Assembly: GCA_913031135.1 (NCBI GenBank)
Contig: CAJWEH010000002.1
Span: 1 to 64,000, forward strand
Direction: 5' to 3'
DNA from: an uncultured Puniceicoccaceae bacterium
Lineage (GTDB): Bacteria; Verrucomicrobiota; Verrucomicrobiia; Opitutales; Coraliomargaritaceae
Length of the DNA stretch: 64,000 nt
In this document: positions 1 through 5,562 of the stretch, piece after piece
How the letters are laid out: every line of letters starts with the position of its first letter
Numbering within the stretch: the first letter of the stretch is position 1
The notes under the pieces: generated by a model
Told to the model about the DNA's origin: nothing
The model's database searches: none
What the model saw: only the letters and a program-made list of their open reading frames with translations
Made by a program: the position numbers and the translations under genes

Positions 1-1
1 G

Positions 2-64
2 GCTAATGCATTAGGGCTGATTTTTGGGAATATTATTCGCTCTTTTATATCTTATACGAAATAA
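2..64 (+). CDS. C-terminal end of an unknown gene, cut by the window edge
   Basis: Frame 2 is open from the first base and ends at TAA 62-64. The last residues include ALGLIFGNIIRSF and then SYTK. The tail is hydrophobic and then polar, as at the end of a membrane protein, but only about 20 residues are visible and no family can be named. The next small membrane gene starts 4 nt after the stop, so the two are probably co-transcribed. Confidence 0.45.
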   Translation, partial: ANALGLIFGNIIRSFISYTK

Positions 65-68
65 TTTT

Positions 69-269
69 ATGATGGTTCCCTTTTTCAGTATCGGTTGCTA
101 CATCATTAATTATGGATTGGCAAAAGGAGGGTTCATCGGTTTTGAATCCTATCCCAACGAATCCTTAATTCTCCTATTAGCCACACTCGTAGGCGTATTA
201 CTCCTTGTCGTACTGATGCCCTTTGTATTTGGAGCGAAAAAAGAAACGATACAACATTCAAAAACTTAA
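69..269 (+). CDS. Small two-helix membrane protein of unknown function
   Basis: This 66-residue protein is read from ATG 69, just after the stop of the preceding gene. A TTG further upstream (24) is in frame, but it would overlap the preceding frame. Two hydrophobic stretches are visible, near residues 3-22 and 31-52, joined by a loop with Gly, Phe and Ser and followed by a charged tail (GAKKETIQHSKT). This suggests an inner-membrane hairpin protein. I recognise no family. The tight spacing suggests it is an accessory of whatever transporter or enzyme the upstream gene encodes. There is no clear Shine-Dalgarno sequence. tRNA-Ser follows 49 nt downstream. Confidence 0.5.
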   Translation: MMVPFFSIGCYIINYGLAKGGFIGFESYPNESLILLLATLVGVLLLVVLMPFVFGAKKETIQHSKT

Positions 270-318
270 AAATTCGATTGATCTTTGAAGTAGGGGTGTT
301 TTTATCTAGGTGTTTTTC

Positions 319-409
319 GGAGACGTGACTGAGTGGCCGAAAGTACTTCTTTGCTAAAGAAGCGAACCTCAAAAGGGTTCCGAGGGTTCGAATCCCTCCG
401 TCTCCGCCA
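319..409 (+). tRNA. tRNA-Ser (anticodon GCU)
   Basis: The acceptor stem GGAGACG (319-325) pairs with CGTCTCC (399-405), followed by discriminator G and an encoded CCA (407-409). The anticodon arm is ACTTCT/AGAAG-type pairing around the loop TTGCTAA (351-357), with anticodon GCT at 353-355. A long variable arm and the T arm GGTTCGAATCC give the class II shape expected of tRNA-Ser. It reads AGC/AGU codons. It borders the eroded islet that follows, which fits the common use of tRNA genes as integration sites, although no attachment repeat was found. Confidence 0.96.
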
Positions 410-424
410 CTTGTGAAACAAGTG
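408..424 (+). terminator. Perfect hairpin directly after tRNA-Ser
   Basis: CACTTGT (408-414), GAA loop, ACAAGTG (418-424). The stem is 7 bp and perfect, and starts inside the encoded CCA. It may mark the tRNA transcript end. No T-run follows (the next bases are caaaaagccc), so intrinsic termination is uncertain. It could instead be a recombination or processing landmark. Confidence 0.35.
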
Positions 425-530
425 CAAAAAGCCCAGTAAGGGATGAGAACGGTTCGACGTAAGGAGCAAAAGCGACTGGAGATGGCGAAAAAAAGGGAAT
501 AAAATCAAGGGCAGGGGAGTCTAATGTGTA

Positions 531-1334
531 ATGTGCGAACTACCCCTGTTAAAATTGGAAAAATCCGAAACATTAAGAATTCAATTTACACCTGAAGATG
601 ATCAACTTGTTGAGTTGGATGCTTTAATAGCAATTCTTTCCTCGGTTCAAAATGAATACAAATCACTTATTACTAATAACAAAAGCTCTTCTTATTCTAA
701 AAAAGAGGACTCGCTAAAAATTGCAGAATTAAAAAAGGGAAGTTTTATTGCGGAATTAATAACAATTTCCCAACTAACAATGCCCCTTATATCTTCAACT
801 AGTTTACAATTATTCATTGAACATTTTAAATCATTACTAAGCCATTTTTCCCCTAATTCATTTGAAGCAAAATTAGATTTACCAGTGTGACTATCAAATT
901 GTAAAAATGTAATAAATTTTAGCAATGCATGCATTGGAGGCGATGTGTCTATAAACTATATTAGCAATGATGTTAAAGATAACGAAAATGACATAGAATT
1001 AGATTCTCAAAAAACTCAGATAATTCATGAAAATGCTAAAAAACAAAAGGAACTTTTAGAATCTAAATTACACGATAACATTTATCAAAAAGTATTATTT
1101 AAATGGAGTGCAATTGATCTTGATGAGACAAAACATGACTTTGCTTCCGTAGACGACATTGATAGAAATTCACAAAAAGTTGAGTTTGCTGAGGGTATTA
1201 AGGAAAGATTAATGAGTTCAACAAATAATGAAAACTGGCAAGACGCAACTCATTATGTCGACATTGAGGTTTTTAAGAAAAACAACAAGCTTGCACACTA
1301 CTTAGTTACGAAAGTATACGACGAACAGTCTTAA
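531..1334 (+). pseudogene. Unknown 267-codon gene interrupted by one in-frame TGA
   Basis: An open frame of 119 codons (531-887) stops at TGA 888-890. The same frame then runs on without another stop to TAA at 1334, so a single nonsense codon divides a 267-codon gene. The N-terminal part has an acidic start and a motif LKKGSFIAELI. The C-terminal part has KVLFKWSAIDLD and a closing beta-rich stretch (HYVDIEVFKKNNK). The parts look like the two halves of one roughly 250-270-residue family I have seen as unnamed hypothetical proteins in accessory DNA; that recognition is from memory and weak. The second half could still be made alone, because GGAGG (936-940) precedes GTG 945 by 4 nt. The gene is AT-rich. 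Other genes here end in TGA, so TGA is a true stop. Confidence 0.6.
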
Positions 1335-1464
1335 TCTTTCAAGGCATTAAACACCGCCGCTTGTGCTTAAATGTTATCGATCACTCAGATCGGTATTGCT
1401 TTAAAGCCAATCATAAAAGCGTTATATAAAGACTCTCCTTCATAAGCCCTAGTGCTTTTGAGCC

Positions 1465-1487
1465 CCCTCAGCGCTACGGGCTGAGGG
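1465..1487 (+). terminator. GC-rich hairpin, possible terminator
   Basis: CCCTCAGC (1465-1472) pairs with GCTGAGGG (1480-1487) around a 7-nt loop. The sequence after it is atttataattt, a weak T-rich tail. It could end transcription from the interrupted gene upstream, but the tail is poor, and it may be only a palindrome left over from a former element. Confidence 0.35.
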
Positions 1488-1519
1488 ATTTATAATTTCA
1501 ACCATCCCCTGTAACCAAG

Positions 1520-1639
1520 CTAAGTTAAGCTCTTACCAGCAACCAGTTTTTCGTGGAGGGCGAGGGCGTATTCGGATTGGTTGAGTATGTAGCGGTGGAT
1601 GCCGGGGGCGCCGCCTTGGATTTGGATGAGGACTTGGCT
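1520..1639 (-). pseudogene. 3' fragment of a second metF
   Basis: On the minus strand the sequence encodes QVLIQIQGGAPGIHRYILNQ and SEYALALHEKL, ending at TAG (1520-1522). This aligns with the last 31 residues of the MetF core encoded a few hundred bases away (GAPGIHMYIMNQSKFMLALY). About half of the residues are identical by eye. Upstream the frame runs into a stop at 1640-1642, so only the end survives. The fragment is much richer in G+C than its surroundings. It is a remnant of a different metF allele, not a recent duplication. Confidence 0.75.
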
Positions 1640-1644
1640 TCAGA

Positions 1645-2019
1645 TTAGCTTAATTCAATTATGCAACTGCCTTGGTCTGCAGACTTGCATTCCATTTTGA
1701 ATTTTGGTGTTCCAGATTTTGAGACATCGGTAATGCCAAATACTTTTTTATCCGTGCATCCCATTTGAAATTGGTAAAAATTGTCTTCAACTTTGGGGTC
1801 TGAAGAGAATATCAGTCCAATCAAATCGGCTTCTGTTAGATCGCTTGGATCAAAGCCTGGGCATTATAGGATTGTGCGATCAGTTGGTTGGAGTGTATAG
1901 GCTTGATTGTATGTATCATTAATTAAGAGTTTTTGGTCATCCCAATTCGGATCATAAGTTAAGACAATTGGGCTTTTTGAGACGTTTTTGATTATCATTG
2001 CTAAATTTAAAGTGCTCAT
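1645..2019 (-). pseudogene. Unknown 124-codon gene interrupted by one in-frame TAA
   Basis: From ATG 2019-2017 the minus strand is open for 51 codons (MSTLNLAMIIKNV to PTDRTIL), meets TAA at 1866-1864, then stays open in the same frame for another 72 codons (CPGFDPSDLTEADLIGL onward) to TAA 1647-1645. The composition looks protein-like, with acidic loops, SGTPKFKME and a Cys-containing end. I recognise no family. Neither half is long enough to be called easily alone. No Shine-Dalgarno is visible. It is probably a decayed gene or a sequencing artefact in a real one. Confidence 0.5.
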
Positions 2020-2201
2020 AATGGTTTTTTGTAATACGGGGTTTTGGGTTATAAGAAATAATAAGTCGGTATATTCCCATAATTATTAGATTAGTAAATT
2101 TACTTTTTACTATTAGAAAAAATATTTATAGGGCTTAAGTCAAGCTTATTGCTATCTGAGGCTGTGGCCGTGGCTCAGTCTGCTTTTAATGATTTTAAAT
2201 C

Positions 2202-3098
2202 CTAGAATGCAATATTGGCTTCTTTAAACTTTTGATAGAGAGCCAGCATGAATTTGGATTGATTCATTATGTACATGTGTATGCCTGGTGCACCGTTTTC
2301 TAGTAAGCCTTTGACTTGTTGAAACGTCCATTCAACAGCAGCGGCTTCGAGTGCTTGAGGTTCTTGATTGGCTGAAGCTGTAGATAAAGCGTCTTTTAAG
2401 GCTTGTGGGAGTTCGGCTCCGCAGAAGTCACAGAAGCGTTCTACGCGTTCGAGGTTTGTTGGGATCATGAGTCCTGGTATGATGGGGCATTCGATGCCGG
2501 CGTCTTGGCACTGCTCGACAAATCGGAAGTAGTGTTCGTTATTGAAAAAGAGTTGGGTGGTGATGAAGGAGGCGCCTGCGTCGACTTTCTTTTTGAGGTT
2601 TGCGATGTCGGTTTCGAGGTCGCTTGCTTCGGGGTGCTTTTCGGGATAGCCGCCGACTCCGATTTCAAAGTCTGGGCATTGTGCCTTTATGAATTGAACG
2701 AGTTCATTGGCATAGTGAAATCCTTCTGGGTGTGGAGTGAAGTGTTGGTCTCCTATGGGTGGGTCTCCACGTAGTGCCATGATGGTTTGGATTCCATTGG
2801 TTTCGTAGTCTTTGAGGATTTTTAAGAGTTCGTCTTGTGAGTGTCCGACACAGGTTAGGTGTGGCATCACTTCATAGTGGTGGGTGTTTTTTAGGGTCTC
2901 AGCGTATTCGAGGGTACTGGCTCTGGTGGAGCCTCCGGCGCCATAGGTGATGGAGACAAAGTCGGGGTTTAGGACTTTGAGTTGTTCTGATGTTTTGAGG
3001 AGTTGCTGGGCTGCCGTTTCGCTTTTTGGAGGGAAAAATTCAAGTGATAGGGTGAGGGTACCCGCTTGAATTTTGGATCGTATGCTGGCGCTTTTCAT
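2202..3098 (-). CDS. metF: 5,10-methylenetetrahydrofolate reductase
   Basis: This cytosolic flavoenzyme reduces methylene-THF to methyl-THF for methionine synthesis. At 298 residues it has the usual length of the bacterial enzyme. The family signatures are present: LEFFPPKSE near residue 19, TYGAGGSTR (52-60), ALRGDPP (about 110), the GVGGYPEKHPEA block, and GIHMYIMNQS near the C-terminus. It is divergently transcribed from the dcw operon. A 7-bp inverted repeat sits just upstream of the start and may be an operator. A GC-rich fragment of another metF lies downstream, so this locus has probably undergone gene replacement. Confidence 0.95.
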   Translation of the reverse strand: MKSASIRSKIQAGTLTLSLEFFPPKSETAAQQLLKTSEQLKVLNPDFVSITYGAGGSTRASTLEYAETLKNTHHYEVMPHLTCVGHSQDELLKILKDYETNGIQTIMALRGDPPIGDQHFTPHPEGFHYANELVQFIKAQCPDFEIGVGGYPEKHPEASDLETDIANLKKKVDAGASFITTQLFFNNEHYFRFVEQCQDAGIECPIIPGLMIPTNLERVERFCDFCGAELPQALKDALSTASANQEPQALEAAAVEWTFQQVKGLLENGAPGIHMYIMNQSKFMLALYQKFKEANIAF

Positions 3099-3103
3099 TA
3101 CAT

Positions 3104-3127
3104 ATCAATAAATAATGATATATTGAT
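3104..3127. promoter_or_regulatory. Inverted repeat upstream of metF
   Basis: ATCAATA (3104-3110) and TATTGAT (3121-3127) form a perfect 7-bp inverted repeat with a 10-nt AT-rich centre, ending 5 nt before the metF start. Its place fits an operator for methionine-linked control, but the sequence is very AT-rich, the chance likelihood is not small, and no regulator gene is in the window. Confidence 0.3.
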
Positions 3128-3234
3128 GTGTAAAGAACTAAATGACGGTTTGATTTCTAGCGGAGGCTAGGGTTTAAGCAGGTGAAACTATGATCAGTAG
3201 TTTTGTAAAAATTAGGTGATAGGGGTGAATTTCC

Positions 3235-3262
3235 TTGACTAGTGGAGTGTAGTGGGGATAAA
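3235..3262 (+). promoter_or_regulatory. Probable promoter of the dcw operon (PmraZ)
   Basis: A -35-like TTGACT (3235-3240; 5 of 6 to consensus) is followed after 16 nt by GATAAA (3257-3262; 4 of 6 to TATAAT). A start point near 3269 would follow. This places transcription just before ATG 3283 and downstream of the other in-frame ATG at 3262. The spacer is filled by MraZ-box repeats, the arrangement expected for autorepression. Confidence 0.6.
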
Positions 3263-3267
3263 TGGTG
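3243..3267 (+). promoter_or_regulatory. Three tandem MraZ boxes
   Basis: TGGAG (3243-3247), TGGGG (3253-3257) and TGGTG (3263-3267) recur at an exact 10-nt period, that is, separated by 5-nt spacers. In E. coli MraZ binds TGGGN repeats with 5-nt spacers in its own promoter. Here the repeats lie between the -35 and the start point, directly ahead of mraZ, so the same autoregulation is inferred. Confidence 0.75.
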
Positions 3268-3282
3268 ATTATTGGTACCATT

Positions 3283-3744
3283 ATGGAAGAGATAGGCTCA
3301 AATTACTTTGTTGGTGAATTTCATCGTTCGATTGATGAGAAGGGTCGGCTTGCGATTCCATCTACTTGGCGCCCAAAGGATACGCGCTTAGTGGTACACT
3401 TGTTGGCGTTGCCTACGCCTGATGGTAATATCACCGTGTATCCGCCTAAGATGATTGAGCAGTTGGAGTCTCGAATTGCTCAAGTGAGTATTGGTGATAT
3501 TGAGGGTCAGAAGGCGATTACGGAGCTGATGTCTTTGGCGCATAGTTTTACTTGGGATAAGCAGGGGCGGATTAATCTGAATGAACGATTGATTGCGCAT
3601 TCTGGTATTGAAAAGGGGGTTATTTTGGTGGGTAAGTTGTCGACTTTTAGCGTCTTTAGTGAGGCGAGTTATGAGGCGTTTCAATCGAGCTATTCTGGGA
3701 AGAGTGAGGAATCTGCGGAGGTCTTTAGGCGATTTGGTCTGTAA
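3283..3744 (+). CDS. mraZ: Transcriptional regulator MraZ
   Basis: MraZ is a ring-forming DNA-binding protein with AbrB-like folds that controls the dcw operon it heads. With the ATG 3283 start it has 153 residues. The first SpoVT/AbrB-like repeat shows GEFHRSIDEKGRLAIPSTWR, and the second WDKQGRINLNERL. ATG 3262 is also in frame, but it lies inside the third MraZ box and ahead of the likely transcription start, so 3283 is chosen. It is first of a long co-directional series; the next gene begins 16 nt later. Confidence 0.93.
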   Translation: MEEIGSNYFVGEFHRSIDEKGRLAIPSTWRPKDTRLVVHLLALPTPDGNITVYPPKMIEQLESRIAQVSIGDIEGQKAITELMSLAHSFTWDKQGRINLNERLIAHSGIEKGVILVGKLSTFSVFSEASYEAFQSSYSGKSEESAEVFRRFGL

Positions 3745-3760
3745 TAATGGAGGGGGTCTT

Positions 3761-4003
3761 ATGAAGTCAGTTTTTAAAACCATAGCACGAGAGAATTTTT
3801 TAAGATCTGGTTATATAATGGGTTCTGAGAAGTGTCGGCGTTTACCTTGGGGTGCGTCGATGCCCTCGAGTAGTCCGCTGGAGTTGTCGGAGGCGGTGGG
3901 TTATGCTTTACGACATAAGGGCAACCGGATGATGGATCCGTTATGGGAAAAATCTTTTAATGTGAATGCTTTGATCAATGCTTTTATCCGTAGACGAGAT
4001 TAA
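3761..4003 (+). CDS. 80-residue protein of unknown function between mraZ and rsmH
   Basis: The start is ATG 3761, supported by a strong GGAGGGGG (3749-3756) four bases upstream, one of the best ribosome sites in the window. The protein begins MKSVFKTIARENFLRSG, has a central PWGASMPSSSPLELSEAVGYAL and ends in a basic helix (NALINAFIRRRD). It has no signal peptide or membrane segment. mraZ is usually followed directly by rsmH, so this is an extra gene. Its position suggests a lineage-specific division or translation-linked factor, but no function can be assigned. It ends 7 nt before the rsmH start chosen here. Confidence 0.7.
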   Translation: MKSVFKTIARENFLRSGYIMGSEKCRRLPWGASMPSSSPLELSEAVGYALRHKGNRMMDPLWEKSFNVNALINAFIRRRD

Positions 4004-4010
4004 TGGAGGT

Positions 4011-4952
4011 ATGGGAGAGGCGAAGCATGTCTCTGTTTTATTGGATGCTTCGATGGATTATTTGCGTCCTGAGCAGGGGGGGATTTTCTTGGATGGTACT
4101 TTTGGTGGGGGTGGTCATACTCGTGCTATTTTGGAGCGTGCGTCGGATGTGATTGTGGTTGCGATCGACCAAGATCCTGAAGCGGCGAAACGGGCTGAGT
4201 TGTTTCAAAAGGAGTTTGGTGAGCGTTTTAAATTTTATGCGATGAATTTTTCTGAGTTGGATCGTGTGGAGGAGGGTGATTTTGATGGGGTGTTGTTTGA
4301 TTTTGGATTGTCTTCGTTTCAATTAGATAGTGAGGAGCGTGGTTTTAGTTTTCGATTTAATGCTCCTTTAGATATGCGTATGAATAATCGTGAGGGGATC
4401 ACGGCTAGCGAATTTTTGGAGACGGCTTCTGAGTCGGAGTTGATTGAGGCGGTTAGGGATTTTGGTGAAGAGCGAAGTTGGAGAAAGGTCGTTGGGGCAA
4501 TTTTAAAGGCTCGGGGTACGGGCGTTTTAAGTGAAACCAAGTCGTTTGCTCAGTTGATTGAGGAGACGATTCCTTCTAGAGGATTTAAATCTTCTAAAGG
4601 ATTTAAGCCTTCGAAGATTCATCCTGCTACGAAGACCTTTCAGGGAGTGCGAATCGCAATCAATAAGGAATTGGATTCGATAAGGATTGCTTTAGAGTCT
4701 GCGTTCCGTCGTTTAAAGAGCGGAGGGGTGTTAGTTGCGATCAGTTTTCATTCTTTGGAGGATCGTATTGTGAAGCGTTTTTTTAGAAAGTTAGCGGGTC
4801 GACCAGAACACAGAAACGATGGGCAGTTTTCGGATGAGCGTGCGGTTCTTGGGAAGATGATTGCAACCAAGGCGGTGCAGGCGAGTGAGTCTGAGATCAA
4901 TCAAAATCCGAGAAGTCGGAGTGCACGAATGAGGGGGGTGCAGAAGTTATAA
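4011..4952 (+). CDS. rsmH: 16S rRNA (cytosine1402-N4)-methyltransferase RsmH (MraW)
   Basis: This enzyme methylates C1402 of 16S rRNA using S-adenosylmethionine. The SAM-binding block LDGTFGGGGHTRAIL lies near the N-terminus, followed by VVAIDQDPEA, GVLFDFGLSSFQLD, the RGFSFRFNAPLDMRM block and ISFHSLEDRIVKRFF near the end, in family order. The length from ATG 4011 is 313 residues, which is usual. An earlier in-frame ATG (3978) would overlap the preceding gene. GGAGG ends just 1 nt before ATG 4011, which is tight, so the exact start is not certain. Confidence 0.94.
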   Translation: MGEAKHVSVLLDASMDYLRPEQGGIFLDGTFGGGGHTRAILERASDVIVVAIDQDPEAAKRAELFQKEFGERFKFYAMNFSELDRVEEGDFDGVLFDFGLSSFQLDSEERGFSFRFNAPLDMRMNNREGITASEFLETASESELIEAVRDFGEERSWRKVVGAILKARGTGVLSETKSFAQLIEETIPSRGFKSSKGFKPSKIHPATKTFQGVRIAINKELDSIRIALESAFRRLKSGGVLVAISFHSLEDRIVKRFFRKLAGRPEHRNDGQFSDERAVLGKMIATKAVQASESEINQNPRSRSARMRGVQKL

Positions 4953-4959
4953 GGGTATT

Positions 4960-5331
4960 ATGATTCATTTTTCAAAACAGTCCTCTAAGAGTGCGCAGTT
5001 TAGTTTAGCCTTAACCTTAGTTTCGGTTTTGGTGGTGAGCTGTGTGGGTTCTTTTTCTATCTTATGGATTCAGCAAGAGATTTCTAAGATCGCAAAGGAT
5101 ACTGTGGCTTTAGAAAGGAAGCACGAAGAGTTGCTTCGTAAATTGGACTATTTGGATAGCCGCATCACTGATATCCATCAACCAGTGGCTATGCAAAGTC
5201 GGATTTCAAATCGATTATTACCTGTGAAGGATTCACAAATTGTATGGGTCGATGAAAATCAATTACTTGAGGCCAATGCGTATGCTGAGGCACGAACTGG
5301 CTATCAAAGTTTAGTGGAAAATAATTTGTGA
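4960..5331 (+). CDS. ftsL: FtsL-like divisome protein
   Basis: The protein is 123 residues. A short basic N-terminus precedes one membrane segment (about residues 14-38), then a charged coiled coil (EISKIAKDTVALERKHEELL) reaching about residue 75. This single-pass bitopic layout and the place between rsmH and ftsI match FtsL, which bridges FtsQ/FtsB to FtsI/FtsW. FtsL sequences are poorly conserved, so the call rests on topology and position. The gap to rsmH is 7 nt. The tail after the coiled coil (VKDSQIVWVDE) is not distinctive. Confidence 0.75.
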   Translation: MIHFSKQSSKSAQFSLALTLVSVLVVSCVGSFSILWIQQEISKIAKDTVALERKHEELLRKLDYLDSRITDIHQPVAMQSRISNRLLPVKDSQIVWVDENQLLEANAYAEARTGYQSLVENNL

Positions 5332-5340
5332 GGGGTAATT

Positions 5341-5562
5341 ATGGCATCTGAGACATCTTATTTAAAACCCTTAAAACTCTCTCAATTTTTTCGCTTGGTT
5401 TATTATAAGATTAAAGCGGTGTCTTTCGTTTTTTGGGGGTGCGTTAGTGGTCAGAAAAAAGTTTTTTTGAAGCCGTCCTCTAAGACTCTGAGGGGCTTGA
5501 TGTTATTGAAGGATCAACAGATTTATAAACGGAAGTCTTGGGTTTTATTTAAAGATGAGTAA
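5341..5562 (+). CDS. 73-residue protein of unknown function between ftsL and ftsI
   Basis: This basic small protein starts at ATG 5341, 9 nt after ftsL with GAGGGG just upstream, and overlaps the ftsI start by 8 nt, so it is probably translated as part of the operon. It opens MASETSYLKPLKLSQFFRL, has a weakly hydrophobic centre (IKAVSFVFWGCVS) that might touch the membrane, and ends in a Lys-rich half. I recognise no family. Its conserved-looking context argues for a real gene, but low-complexity composition leaves some doubt. Confidence 0.55.
   Translation: MASETSYLKPLKLSQFFRLVYYKIKAVSFVFWGCVSGQKKVFLKPSSKTLRGLMLLKDQQIYKRKSWVLFKDE

Larger units (their letters stand above)
1335..2201. other. 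Gene-poor eroded stretch between the interrupted gene and metF
   Basis: No intact gene is visible in these 867 bases. From left to right the stretch holds about 130 nt with nothing recognisable, a GC-rich hairpin, a fragment of a second metF on the minus strand, a minus-strand gene with an internal TAA, and about 180 nt of AT-rich sequence with nothing recognisable before the end of metF. Together with the TGA-interrupted gene to the left this looks like an islet in decay. No integrase, transposase or flanking direct repeat was seen. Confidence 0.6.

Noticed and set aside
443-502. 19-codon frame after tRNA-Ser (starts MRTVRRKEQ)
   Set aside because: Basic peptide too short to support, with no ribosome site; possibly the tail of a lost gene, but nothing else supports it.
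302-508. Minus-strand open frame of 68 codons across tRNA-Ser
   Set aside because: It contains the RRRDSNPR-type string that is the well-known false translation of the antisense of tRNA-Ser, so it is not a gene.
888-890. TGA read as selenocysteine
   Set aside because: No SECIS-like hairpin was evident after it, no redox context is seen, and other genes in the window stop at TGA.
2403-2774. Plus-strand open frame of 123 codons opposite metF
   Set aside because: It lies wholly inside metF on the other strand and has no start signal or known features; codon bias of metF explains it.
3099-3234. SAM or SAH riboswitch upstream of metF
   Set aside because: No GAGGGA-type core or paired stems of the known classes could be found on the minus strand here.
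3593-3760. Extension of the 80-residue gene upstream into mraZ
   Set aside because: The upstream part is a shadow of mraZ; ATG 3761 has a strong ribosome site and the protein-like region begins there.
4038-4322. Minus-strand open frame of 94 codons opposite rsmH
   Set aside because: Covered entirely by rsmH with intact motifs; shadow of its codon usage.
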